This document shows positions 55,701 to 64,000 of a DNA stretch of 64,000 nucleotides, in pieces. A model generated the notes under the pieces. It ran no database searches. It was not told the DNA's origin and saw only the letters and a list, made by a program, of their open reading frames with translations. Within the stretch, counting starts at the first letter, position 1. Every line of letters begins with the position of its first letter. Source of the stretch: Peltaster fructicola. Its lineage: Eukaryota; Ascomycota; Dothideomycetes. The translations under genes were made by a program, and so were the position numbers. Location of the stretch: NCBI GenBank assembly GCA_001592805.2, contig CP051142.1:2852001-2916000 (forward strand), given 5' to 3'.

Positions 55701-58700
55701 TGTGCTGGAAGCGATCGTGACCCGAACTAATGCACTCGTTGAAATCATGCTTGACAGGGAGGAATACTGCAACCGCGATAACCAAGAAGCACGGCTGTCA
55801 GATCTCTGCTCGAGTCTGTTGAAGCGAGCACGCACTGTTCTTTCTACCTGCAGCGCACAGCAAAATCTGTCTCTCTTCGCATCGCTTTACGATCTCTTCC
55901 TCACTACGTGCCGATTGAGTCTGGCGTTCTGGGCGACTGATGCTGCAAAGGAGACGTTCGAGGCGCTACATTCTTGTTTCAAATATTCAGAAGTGTCTGT
56001 GCCATACTTCTCATCCATCAAGTCGAGCATACACAACCACCTCAACAAATTGCCCAACGAGATCATCGAGGCATACATGAGTACATTGACTGATGTCCTA
56101 CCCAATGTCTTGTATCGGCCGGAGCTCGCAGGATTGATCTGCTGCTCCTTGCTCGACGTGGTCAGTCGTTCGGGATCTTGGCAGACTGAGGAACGAGTCT
56201 CAGCACTACTTTCCTCACTGACTTCGACGTTGTGGATGCATGAGCATAGGGAGACGACGCTGAATCGTCTTCAGGACAACGTAATTGTGTCTTTGCTGGA
56301 TCTGATGCACTACACAGTCCAAGTGCTGGAGAACATGAAAGGCTGCTCTGCGCGACACATATCTGCTGAGGATGTCTTCGACAGACTTCTCTATCCTGTG
56401 GGGTACAGTGATGCAACGAGCAGTCCTTCACGTCAGTCATCACCAGAAAAAGCGAAACAGGCCGACACACCAGCAGATGCATTACAGGAGTACAAACTAC
56501 CTCCTCTACTGCATCTCGAGACACGTCACAAGTGCTTCAAGCTCATTGCTAGCTTATGTCGAGGTCCACAAGAATATACCAAGATCTTGCAGCGTTTCAA
56601 CACCGTCATTGGCCAAACCGAAAGCAACGACTGGCGATCATCAGACGATACTGGCATTCGTCCGGCGACAGATCCTTGCGGCTTGATCAACCTAGGAATG
56701 ACATGTTATGTCAACTCGCTTCTACAGCAGATCTTCAGCAACATTCACCTGCGCAGTGCCCTGCTCAGTCTGAAGATCGTCGATGCGGAACGACAGAAGC
56801 TCTTGGTCCATATTCAGCGATTGTTCTCTCGCTTACAAGACTCCGTCAGGGCAGCGATCAGCACATCAGATCTGGCGAATGCCATGAACATCTCGCCTCT
56901 GATCCAAGATGACGTTCATTCGTTTTACACCATCTTCATGGGCGCCTTGGAAGATGATATTCTTGTTGAGGCCGAACGCAAACGATTCATGGCCTTGTAT
57001 ACAGGAAAGTCGATCACAAGGATACTCGGATCGTGTGGACATCTCTCGCAGCAAGACGAAACTCTGAATGGTCTATCGATCACTGTGCAGAACAAGATCA
57101 GTCTCGAAGCAAGCCTTGCCGAGTACTTCCATCCTGAAGCGCTTGATGGTGATAACAAATATCAATGCACGTTGTGCACAACAGATACGGATGGCGGCTT
57201 CGTCTCTGCCGTCAAATCTACTCATCTTGAAAGCGTCCCAGACAACGTGTCGATCTGTCTCAAACGGTGTAGTATCAATGCATACGGACTGGAAGAAAAG
57301 AACAACGATGGCTTCCATTTTCCGCAGCAGATCGATTTTGCTTGTTATCAGCAAGGGCAGCATAAAAGGGCCAACTCTGCTATTGGGCCCGACATGTTCA
57401 CCTTGGTTGGGGTTGTGGTCCATACAGGCACGCTGTCCTCTGGACATTACTGGTCATTTGTCAAGCGCCATAACGCATCGTACGACTCTCCCACAGGTTG
57501 GATTCGTCTAGAAGACCACTACGTCAGCTACTTGTCCTGGGAAGAAATGTACAAAGAGAGTGTAGGCGGCCCTGACCACCGCTCATCCGCTTATATGCTT
57601 TTGTATCAGCGGATAGAGGCTCTCGATGCAACCGAGTCTCTTCTGGAACCACATCTGTTGGTCGCATTGCCAAATCCTCCGAAGCTTCCTCCTCGCGTGA
57701 GCATCCCTCCACTATACCGAAGAGAACTTGACCTGGCCAACAGAGCTGACTACCGCACAAGTCACGCCTTCGATCCGTCACTCCGCGACCTTCTAGCTTT
57801 CCTCACCTCCGCCAACACAAGGATCTCCTACAAGGACGGAACAAATGATCATTCGACGGATGACCTCGATCTCCTTTGTCAAGCCAGCAGTAATGTCACT
57901 GCCTCATATATGATCAACATTGCTTTGTCGAGGGATGACCAAGCGGATGTGAAGATGATAGACGAGTTCCTCGAGACCACAGGTGACGATGCAGTGCACT
58001 TCCTCCAAGCACTCAATGGTGACAAGGAGAGTACATCCAAGATATATTGTCATCGCAACGGTAGCCTGGTACACAGCCTGAGCGATTCGAGGAGAATGGC
58101 TCTACGAGCTATGAAGGATAGCGGCTACGAATCGTACCACGCTGCTCTGAACACAACGCTGGACCTGCACCATCGGTTACTGGATGAGCATATCATCGAA
58201 CGATGTAGCCCAAACTGGATTCACTACTTCGGTTTCTTGTGCGACATCGCCCGTTTTGGCGAACAAGAGCTGGACCAGGTAGTCATGACAGGATACATCC
58301 ATTTTGCTGCTTATGTGTCGCAGCTTGGAGCGAGTGGCCCAGTCAACACACGCCAATCTCGCTTGACACCTCCAAATGCTGACGAGTTTGAAGTGCTATT
58401 AAAGTTCCTCAGCGCGGTCATCCTTCGGATCCGCAGTGCCTCAAAAGATCGTCTTAACGACCGATGCCAAGCAATCTCACCTGTTCTGACAACGATCGAA
58501 GTCCAGGATACCAGAATCCTGCCATGGTTGCTTGTAGCAATCAAGCAAGACTGGACAAGGCGCCAATTGAGTGATTTCGTGGTATGCAGACTCCTCGAGA
58601 GTCTGATCAAGCTCGATTTCGAAGGTATTCATGCACTACTTCGGAACACTATCGAGGTCTGCTGCTACGACGATGATTCTTTGGCTGAGACCATCGCTCC

Positions 58701-59382
58701 TGTGGCACTCGCATGTATCAGAACATATGGTAGCGGGATTCACAGCAGTCGCATACTCCTGGCCATACTCACATCGCTGGACGAAGAGGTCATCGCCGGT
58801 GAATCGATAGTCGATCTTCTTCACAGCGCGATGGGTGTAGCTCCACGCGCTGTGATTGATTCCATGCACGTGTGGGTCGTCAAGTGTGCTGCAGCCGAGC
58901 TGGACCAGCAGAAGCGTGCAGTGGATCTGGTCAATATAATTCTCGCAGGAGATCCAATCCGTCGACCGGGTATACTTGACGAGATCATCAATCGGCTAAT
59001 GCAAGTCGAGGAAACCATGAGTAATCTTCTGGTTCCGGCCGTCGAGTCTGCGCTCCCAGCATCCCAACGTCGATTCATCGTCACCATTCTAGAAATGTTC
59101 TGCGCTTTTCGAGGTCGACTGCAAAAACAAATCGCCCTGGTCGATGACGTGATCACCGACGAACGACTTGCTACAGCTGTGCAGACGTTGTTGGACCAAT
59201 GCGAGTCTGTGGACAGGGTGTTGCTCAGTTTAGGACAGTGGCAAGCTTCGACTCGAGTGCGTCTCAGCAGATCGAAGGTTGTCGAAGATACCGAGGAGGA
59301 GTCTTCTGAGGATGATGAAGACACGACCGCCGATGAGACCTCAGATAGGGAGGAGGATGGCACTGAGACTGATGAGAAATGA
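52729..59382 (+). CDS. giant ubiquitin carboxyl-terminal hydrolase, USP9X/USP24/USP34-like
   Basis: A single intronless frame encodes 2217 residues. After a short disordered N-terminus (residues 1-60) comes a long helical-repeat region (about 80-1270), as in the large armadillo/HEAT-bearing deubiquitinases. The USP domain lies at about 1310-1620: the Cys box is GLINLGMTCYVNSLLQQIF (Cys1326), a C-x2-C pair CTLCTTD is seen, and the His box is HTGTLSSGHYWSFV (His1573). A second helical region and a strongly acidic tail (EDTEEESSEDDEDTT) follow. The active-site Cys and His are present, so it should be an active ubiquitin protease. Fungal members of this group are little studied. Confidence 0.9.
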   Translation: MASPPGTDATLPHTQALSTPKRSASTSPDCDSSDSKRRRLSEDDVVIEEVIEPEYDSSYAIDSIIMHPAQDTFEPCDHQHRVATDFGPQQNDLLGLSSAIIDTTKYIPLHVIRPIAEWLHEHVITIQALDPLSEESILMYKHNAPTFSTLAGCLHQLLEVQDALEQQRHLHRAFRSQLLAFFETFYQDTIEFALRMTYLAPGFLDEALHSATSQQSIEPTVLMFPILAARFLSAELPFTHDLMKKHGFDFSRVKTAQKTYDLLPRVLQRLLDRLLEEGDRINGGWNCVEAILQLMGLPLYAKSMPEQSSTRTLRDLQHTVSSLHTRLLPVLSRKSPKTFRHSFYPTLYQSIRFYLKRLLERLDTRDVQSFLRMLWTMVGYQPDDTVEQLSSGDCMLVCRFTWQIEVAKTLIRTDFMTARKHGVCFLQALLQQACQDHKPSAVDLHPVIRAIRDIVVQSAIVPYIFGPQSHAGLMWNTKGILAFLALTGAWDIKLTDYVWSTCTESSDDELIKSAFSALDEAVQYLDYSNSLDLLTRFRTTKADKLSLFAAEFLDRLLRRINTTDTQVWAQSDQLAMPYMICMDILNKMDDAPPSPAVSEIYAIATTQLQLPLAQRISTSDQVAITEQCTKDIRQQTCRANVGSTILQHYLRWARQQHMPYDNFVVPSLDEAVADFVRVVRQLDSSRAAISMATRGRVLSRVELAMYLTPSAPPTTSELECEQKFWDHAVGHAAVRRLKQDALEHMLCIALHEGCESPAVTFLKRRLILALPSMPSSLASKSLITFLEKDVVSTHGIDATIEELNHDVLWQELLRLELLVQNGEVQVAALQAICKVLHSSPLASGFLLYQLEALAIKTVQLDDSHQCRYVRRSFEIFRHLLRDDQVVATLSINITKLESLLGCQTRNIAKQAFFLLHSLPLSVTSCETHLDADDCSQQLVGRPWFVAYAVDSVIKEVQHSDQAENYNSDTACKALVAVVDVLLNAMDTIYDDVLEAIVTRTNALVEIMLDREEYCNRDNQEARLSDLCSSLLKRARTVLSTCSAQQNLSLFASLYDLFLTTCRLSLAFWATDAAKETFEALHSCFKYSEVSVPYFSSIKSSIHNHLNKLPNEIIEAYMSTLTDVLPNVLYRPELAGLICCSLLDVVSRSGSWQTEERVSALLSSLTSTLWMHEHRETTLNRLQDNVIVSLLDLMHYTVQVLENMKGCSARHISAEDVFDRLLYPVGYSDATSSPSRQSSPEKAKQADTPADALQEYKLPPLLHLETRHKCFKLIASLCRGPQEYTKILQRFNTVIGQTESNDWRSSDDTGIRPATDPCGLINLGMTCYVNSLLQQIFSNIHLRSALLSLKIVDAERQKLLVHIQRLFSRLQDSVRAAISTSDLANAMNISPLIQDDVHSFYTIFMGALEDDILVEAERKRFMALYTGKSITRILGSCGHLSQQDETLNGLSITVQNKISLEASLAEYFHPEALDGDNKYQCTLCTTDTDGGFVSAVKSTHLESVPDNVSICLKRCSINAYGLEEKNNDGFHFPQQIDFACYQQGQHKRANSAIGPDMFTLVGVVVHTGTLSSGHYWSFVKRHNASYDSPTGWIRLEDHYVSYLSWEEMYKESVGGPDHRSSAYMLLYQRIEALDATESLLEPHLLVALPNPPKLPPRVSIPPLYRRELDLANRADYRTSHAFDPSLRDLLAFLTSANTRISYKDGTNDHSTDDLDLLCQASSNVTASYMINIALSRDDQADVKMIDEFLETTGDDAVHFLQALNGDKESTSKIYCHRNGSLVHSLSDSRRMALRAMKDSGYESYHAALNTTLDLHHRLLDEHIIERCSPNWIHYFGFLCDIARFGEQELDQVVMTGYIHFAAYVSQLGASGPVNTRQSRLTPPNADEFEVLLKFLSAVILRIRSASKDRLNDRCQAISPVLTTIEVQDTRILPWLLVAIKQDWTRRQLSDFVVCRLLESLIKLDFEGIHALLRNTIEVCCYDDDSLAETIAPVALACIRTYGSGIHSSRILLAILTSLDEEVIAGESIVDLLHSAMGVAPRAVIDSMHVWVVKCAAAELDQQKRAVDLVNIILAGDPIRRPGILDEIINRLMQVEETMSNLLVPAVESALPASQRRFIVTILEMFCAFRGRLQKQIALVDDVITDERLATAVQTLLDQCESVDRVLLSLGQWQASTRVRLSRSKVVEDTEEESSEDDEDTTADETSDREEDGTETDEK

Positions 59383-59516
59383 TGACCTCACTAAAGAACG
59401 ACTTCCGATGTAAGGTGTCGACCCAGGAAGCGAGCATGTGGCAATGGACGACTGACAGCGCTACAAGCGTTGTGTATAACATTATGAGCTGAGAATCAAG
59501 ATAGTACCACCTGCGA

Positions 59517-60775
59517 TCACTTGCTGGCTTCAGCATCAATGTCCATGCCGACGAAAGTCTTTAGCCATCCCTTGGGAGCATCTTCGGCGAAGAGGTGAGC
59601 TCCACTCTCTTCGCTTCTCGTGATCAGGTCAATCGCCCTTGGAAACATGTCCTTCTCATATTCTTCTACAGCTGACTCGAGATGGTCGAGACCGTGCTTA
59701 CTGATCTGCTTAGCAAGCTGTACACTGTCAAACATTGAGCAATTGGCACCCTCTCCCACGAATGGTGTGCTAAGTTTGAGTCAGTACTTCCTCGCCAGCA
59801 TCCAGAAGCACTTACGAGACATGTGCAGCATCCCCAATCAATGTCACGCCAGGCATTGAAGTCCAAGACAGCGACTCTGTAGGCATATAGTATAGTGACC
59901 AGTCTCGGAAGTCCATGTCGCTGTACCTGATGAGGTCTGTATGGACTTGAGGCCATTGTGCGAAGTGCTCGCACAGGAGTAGTTCACGGAGCGCTGCTGG
60001 ATCTCGAATGATCTCGGTGTTCTTGATCTGCCAGTCCTCGTCAGGCAGACGGATGCCAGCGGCAAGGTAGTAGGTGCCATCTCCGAGCAGCATCAGTGCG
60101 AGCATCTTGCCAGTTCCAACTGCAAGATACTGTCCTGTCCTGGCCAAGGCTTTGGCACTTTCGAAGGCAGGGCTTCGAGGACTGATGTTGGTGGTCAAAT
60201 AGTGTAAGCCTGAGTATTGAGGCTTGACGGGTGTGAGCTGTGCTTGTCAGATAGATTCCCACTGCCCGATGACGACCTACCAGGCTTCTGACTTTGGACC
60301 AAGCACCATCAGCACCTACGACGAGTCTGAAGCCTGCGCTTGATGTGCCGTCCACGAAGTGCACCTCCATAAGCCCGTTGTCTATCTTGGCAACGCTCTT
60401 CACTTTACGATTCCATTGAATCTTGTGGGCAGGGACTGACGCCAGTAGCAGAGCTCGCAAGTCCTTGCGATCGATTTCTGGTCGAGTTGTGTCTTCTTCA
60501 TCCGCGAAGCTGAGATGGACCTTACCGGTCCAGTCTGCAAAGACAGTTGGAACATCGTAGCGAGCCTTTGCTCCGAAGTCTTCGTACAGCCCTGCTTCCT
60601 GGAGAGCAAGTTGCCCAGAACCTTCGTGGAGATCGGGCGATCCGCCTTGTGCGACTCCTGCGTTGATCAACTCGTCTCGCTCGAAGACGAGATAGTCGAT
60701 GTTTGCAAGCTCGAGGAGTCTTGCCAAGACGAGACCACTAGGTCCTGCACCCAGGATCGCTATTGGAGGTGTCAT
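59517..60775 (-). CDS. FAD-dependent monooxygenase, TetX-like
   Basis: Three exons on the minus strand (60775-60281, 60237-59816, 59769-59517) encode 389 residues. The FAD-binding ILGAGPSG is at residues 7-14. SPDLHEGSGQLALQEAGL and PEIDRKDLRALLL are characteristic of the fungal/bacterial TetX-like class A monooxygenases. The second FAD motif, LIGDAAHVSTPFVGEGAN, is restored by the second splice. Such enzymes hydroxylate varied small aromatics or drugs with NADPH and oxygen; no substrate can be assigned. It is convergent with the giant hydrolase (134 bases apart) and divergent from the Zn2Cys6 regulator. Confidence 0.9.
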
Positions 60776-61132
60776 TTCTTGTTGGATGTGGTAGGATATG
60801 ATGAATGTGTAGGTGTGGTGCTGAGTGACGATCTTCCATAGTGAAGGTACGTGGGCTACTTATACCTGTGAGAGTTGTTCGGTGCCTTACAAGTGACCGA
60901 GCTGTTCATGCAAGTGCTGGTGGGAGTATGCAGCGGTCACAAAGATGTAACCTCCATGAGGAGTGGTTGAGATGAGATATGTGCCGCCGAAACTTCCGCG
61001 ATCAGCAAACAGAGTTCAGCCTCGACGGAGCCTGCTACTAAGACCGTGACAACATGCCTCCTCCGTTGCACCCCATCGCTCGACCAACCAGATCACGACG
61101 AGCGCGGCAGCAAAGATGTTGGAGGAACCTCC
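60776..61132. promoter_or_regulatory. divergent promoter region, TetX-like monooxygenase / Zn2Cys6 regulator
   Basis: The 357 bases between the starts form a compact bidirectional region. A TATA-like CTACTTATACC lies near 60854 and could serve the minus-strand monooxygenase. CGG triplets are scattered (for example 60930-61130), but I see no clear inverted CGG pair that would mark a Zn2Cys6 site. Confidence 0.45.
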
Positions 61133-63109
61133 ATGACGCTCAATAGTCCGGCGGTCGAGATCATGACGAGGTCGGCAGAGAAGAGGATCGAGGAAGATAA
61201 CGCATGCAAGGCAGAATATGCCGTGAGTAATAACGAAGTTGCAATATTTCGACACTGATGAGACGGATGCAGTGCGACAAGTGTCGCTCACGAAAGATAG
61301 CATGCAGCCGTGAGCTCTCTGGTTGCCAGCATTGCGCAGATATAACAATCGAGTGTGTCTACTCGCGACACGGCATCATTCGTCGTCCCAACAGAAAACG
61401 CAAGCACACCGCTGAACAAGGTATCGACGATACTGGGAGAGCTCGCTCAATCACGCACAAGAGTCCAAGCACAGAGCTCCTGTCTCATCTCGCTGCTGAC
61501 ATCGATACTGCTCGGGACCAGCTGCGTCCCGGACAGCAGGACAACGATACACTCAGTGCATTGAATAGTCTAGCCAATGCGTCTGGTTCGATCTGGCTGG
61601 AGCACGCAGACGCTGCTGAGCTCGATGGCAGTATGGCGAAGAAGTACTTCTTGTTCACGGGTCGAGCTGAAGAGTTTGCTGATGGTTCGTTTCGAGCCGC
61701 AACCACAATCATGACTGACGAGTGTAGTCTTTGTTGCATCTCTGGAGAAAGGTCGTCCCATCATGATACCAGCTGCCGCACACACCGTAGCACAGCTTCG
61801 TGCAGACCACCCAGAGCAAGTCCCAGAGAGGGCTTGGCTGGTCATGTACTATAGCATCGTGCTGAGCTTCATCTCCTCTGTCAGTCCTGACGATACTGAC
61901 ACCAAGAAGCGATTGTTGCGGAATCTGTGGCTAGCGTTCAATGATGCTAGACTTCTACTCGAGCCTTCGGAAGCGAACATCCAAGCACTGCTAATACTGG
62001 CGATCCATGTCGAGGACTTCACCTCTCCCACGCTGTGCTGGATGCTGACGAGCACGGCTTGTCGGATGTTGCAGGCTCTCGGCATCACACAGCGTCGTCT
62101 TGATGCTCAAACGAGAGAACGCAGACGTATGCTGTTCTGGAATCTCAATCTGATGGACAAAGGCCTTGCAATGATCTTTGGTCGACCTCCGACAAACCAT
62201 AGAGCAATGGCGAATGAGATTCCAATGCCCACGCTGGAACAGCTGTTGCCATTCCGCCCACATGTTTCCAGTCGTGCCAAGCTGGCCTTATTTGGAGCGC
62301 ATTTCCTCAACCAGATGATGCTCCTGTCTCGTGTTATGGGCGATGTCTGGGCTTGTCTGTACGAAGACAATGCTGCCACATGCCCTACCACCGATGCTAT
62401 GCTGAGACAGCTTAACGATTGGTACCAGCAGGCCACGCAAGTGTTAGACGCGGCAGCCATGACAGAGAAGCCATTCCTCGACAAGGACGGTGAAGCATCG
62501 ATCGAGATTGGCCTGCTCATGCCGCATTTCTAGTACCATTACATCTCGATCTTGCTTTCACGCTCCTCGGATCGCGCAAGACGGGTTGCCTCCTCTAGGG
62601 CGCTTTTGCATATACTTCCACAGATGATATCGGACTCGCAGGAGGTCTTCAATGGCATGGTATGGCAGTTGGTCTGTTGTCCGTTCACTGCCTTCTTGAT
62701 TCTGCTCGGCGAAGTTCACAGCATCGCTCCAACAGATCTGGATCGTCCGGTACACATGCTCGCTGTCGAGCAGCTGCCCATCTTTCTCTCCAAGATGGCT
62801 AGGTCCAACTCTCTAGCAGCAAAGCTGGCACCTGTGGCTGCATCTCTAACAGCGCAAGCAAGAGTCCCGACCGGTCCAAGTGCGATGACAGGCACTGCTG
62901 GCATTGCCAGCACGGGGATCGACGGATTGATGCTGCAGGCTGATATTCCTGTCGACTGGAGCTTCTTTTCGTCAATATTTCAATCAAATGGACTCGAGGA
63001 ACATCGACGGAAACCCCAAGATGGAGACAGCAACGAGTCGAGCATGTTGGCATCTCCGACACTGGGAAACCTGTTCATCGACTGGTTTGGCCTCGACGGT
63101 ATGTTGTAG
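61133..63109 (+). CDS. Zn2Cys6 fungal transcription factor with an in-frame stop in its middle homology region
   Basis: Exons 61133-61222, 61273-61684 and 61728-63109. The first splice gives KAEYACDKCRSRKIAC, completing a Zn2Cys6 cluster with spacing C-x2-C-x6-C-x6-C-x2-C-x6-C (31-58). The second gives EEFADVFVASLEKGRP. The middle homology region follows (ERRRMLFWNLNLMDKGLA, then IFGRPPTN). At 62531-62533 a TAG interrupts the frame (MPHF, stop, YHYISILL), yet the same frame continues with family-like sequence (FNGMVWQLVCCPFTAF) to 63109. Read literally the product is 435 residues; uninterrupted it would be 627 codons. An in-phase 93-base intron (62441-62533, GTGTTA to TTCTAG) would remove the stop. 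It probably regulates its neighbours. Confidence 0.8.
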
Positions 63110-63284
63110 ACGAAGCCTCCACAAGATCTCCGAAACGAGGAACGCAACGAATCGTCGATGCTGCTCTCTCGAAAGCTCGACGACTTGCGTTCGCTGACAG
63201 CTGATCGGGCTCGGTGGTGTGGCGTGGACAGTGTCCGATGGGCCGTGATCCACTCCTCCCAAGGTCTTCGAGACTGCATGATCA

Positions 63285-64000
63285 TCATTGCGTGCTTCTG
63301 CTGCTCGCTCGATCTGCTGCAGCTCGGCCTGCTCGTCTGCCAAACACAGCTCCGGCCATGAGACCACTACCGCCAGGATAGTTCGCATAGAAGAGACCAC
63401 CTACCATCTCGCCGGCACAGTGGAGGCCAATTATCTCGCTACCATCCTCACGCAGAACAGTAGCAGTCTCAGGGTTGATCGCAAGTCCTCCAAACGTGAA
63501 CGTAATTCCGGTCTATAAGGTCTGTCAGCATCTTCACCATCACTCTTATCTTCCTCACTCACCGTGATCTTGACAGCCATGAAAGGTGCTTTCACAACAG
63601 GGAGAGCCCAGTTGGACTTTGGTAGTTGTAGCTGCTTGGTGGAAGACTGCGTCGATAGCCCATCCTTGATCGCAGGATTCAGCTTGGCACCAGGGTGCTC
63701 AGCTCTGTATGCTGTGACCGCTGCATTGTACTCCTCAATCGTCTTGATGAAGGCTGTGGGATCATCTAATCCATCACGAGTGAGCTTGTCAGCCAATTCC
63801 TCGATACTGTTGGCCCATGTCTTTCTGCAAATCTCATCTCGATACTCTTCTTTCTTCAGCCATGGCAATGCATCGCTGTCCCATACCTGCCAAGCGATGC
63901 TTTTGGGTTGCTGCAGCACCGCTCGGCCGTTCTTGGCATATGTATAGTTCCTGAGATCACTGCCCTCGTCGACAAAGCGCTCGCCACTGGCGTTGAGCAT
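63285..64000 (-). CDS. FAD-binding fumarate-reductase/tricarballylate-dehydrogenase-like flavoprotein, 3' part
   Basis: The window cuts the gene; exons 64000-63563 and 63512-63285 encode the last 221 or so residues. NASGERFVDEGSDLRNYTYAK and GRAVLQQPKSIAWQVWD are characteristic of the FAD_binding_2 superfamily close to TcuA-type dehydrogenases. The splice joins KIT to TGITFTFGGLAIN, and the C-terminal FAD loop GLHCAGEMVGGLFYANYPGG and SGLMAGAVFGRRAGR are intact. Members oxidise or reduce C-C bonds next to carboxylates or in ketosteroids. The FAD-binding N-terminus lies outside the window. It is convergent with the Zn2Cys6 gene, 175 bases away. Confidence 0.82.

Noticed and set aside
63091-63109. 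GTATGT donor-like sequence just before the stop of the Zn2Cys6 gene
   Set aside because: No acceptor downstream restores a family-like C-terminus before the convergent gene; the stop at 63109 is simpler.

Overview
This 64 kb window is nuclear DNA of a filamentous ascomycete. Genes lie on both strands, most carry one to six introns of about 41-60 bases with GTRNGT donors, and the products are typical of Pezizomycotina. Protein flavour and the many 41-55 base introns suggest Dothideomycetes, but the class is an inference. I see no rRNA, no CRISPR, no convincing tRNA and no intact mobile element.

Layout. 0.7-5.6 kb: an RGS protein with three membrane segments (Rax1-like), glucosamine-6-phosphate N-acetyltransferase (GNA1) and a secreted M28-like exopeptidase homologue. 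6.2-14 kb: a DHA1-type MFS transporter, a Rab escort protein, a small PLAC8-type cysteine-rich protein split over three exons, and a FAT1-like very-long-chain acyl-CoA synthetase ending in a peroxisomal signal. 14.9-19.9 kb: a disordered glycine-zipper protein and a 1172-residue UBA-domain protein. 22-24.2 kb: a PHO85-type CDK divergent from eIF1A. 25.9-35 kb: tRNA Um44 methyltransferase TRM44, mitochondrial 2-methylcitrate dehydratase and a UBP12-like deubiquitinase. 35.6-43.2 kb: a glycogen-binding (CBM48) protein with a C-terminal membrane anchor, a conserved serine-rich protein with a retropepsin-like fold, and a secreted Ser/Thr-rich repeat protein. 43.4-52.3 kb: a small lysine-rich protein, a 1370-residue PPR protein, a salicylate-hydroxylase-like monooxygenase and mitochondrial ribosomal protein mL46. 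52.7-59.4 kb: a 2217-residue ubiquitin hydrolase. 59.5-64 kb: a TetX-like monooxygenase divergent from a Zn2Cys6 regulator, followed by the 3' part of a fumarate-reductase-like flavoprotein.

Most genes are housekeeping and functionally unrelated (translation, mitochondrial gene expression, signalling, ubiquitin, lipid). The exception is the right end, where two FAD oxidoreductases flank a Zn2Cys6 regulator; this looks like a small catabolic or secondary-metabolic set. That regulator has an in-frame TAG inside otherwise continuous coding sequence. Gene models were built by eye from open frames joined at splice sites that restore family-like protein sequence. Exon edges are direct readings; functions rest on recognised motifs.
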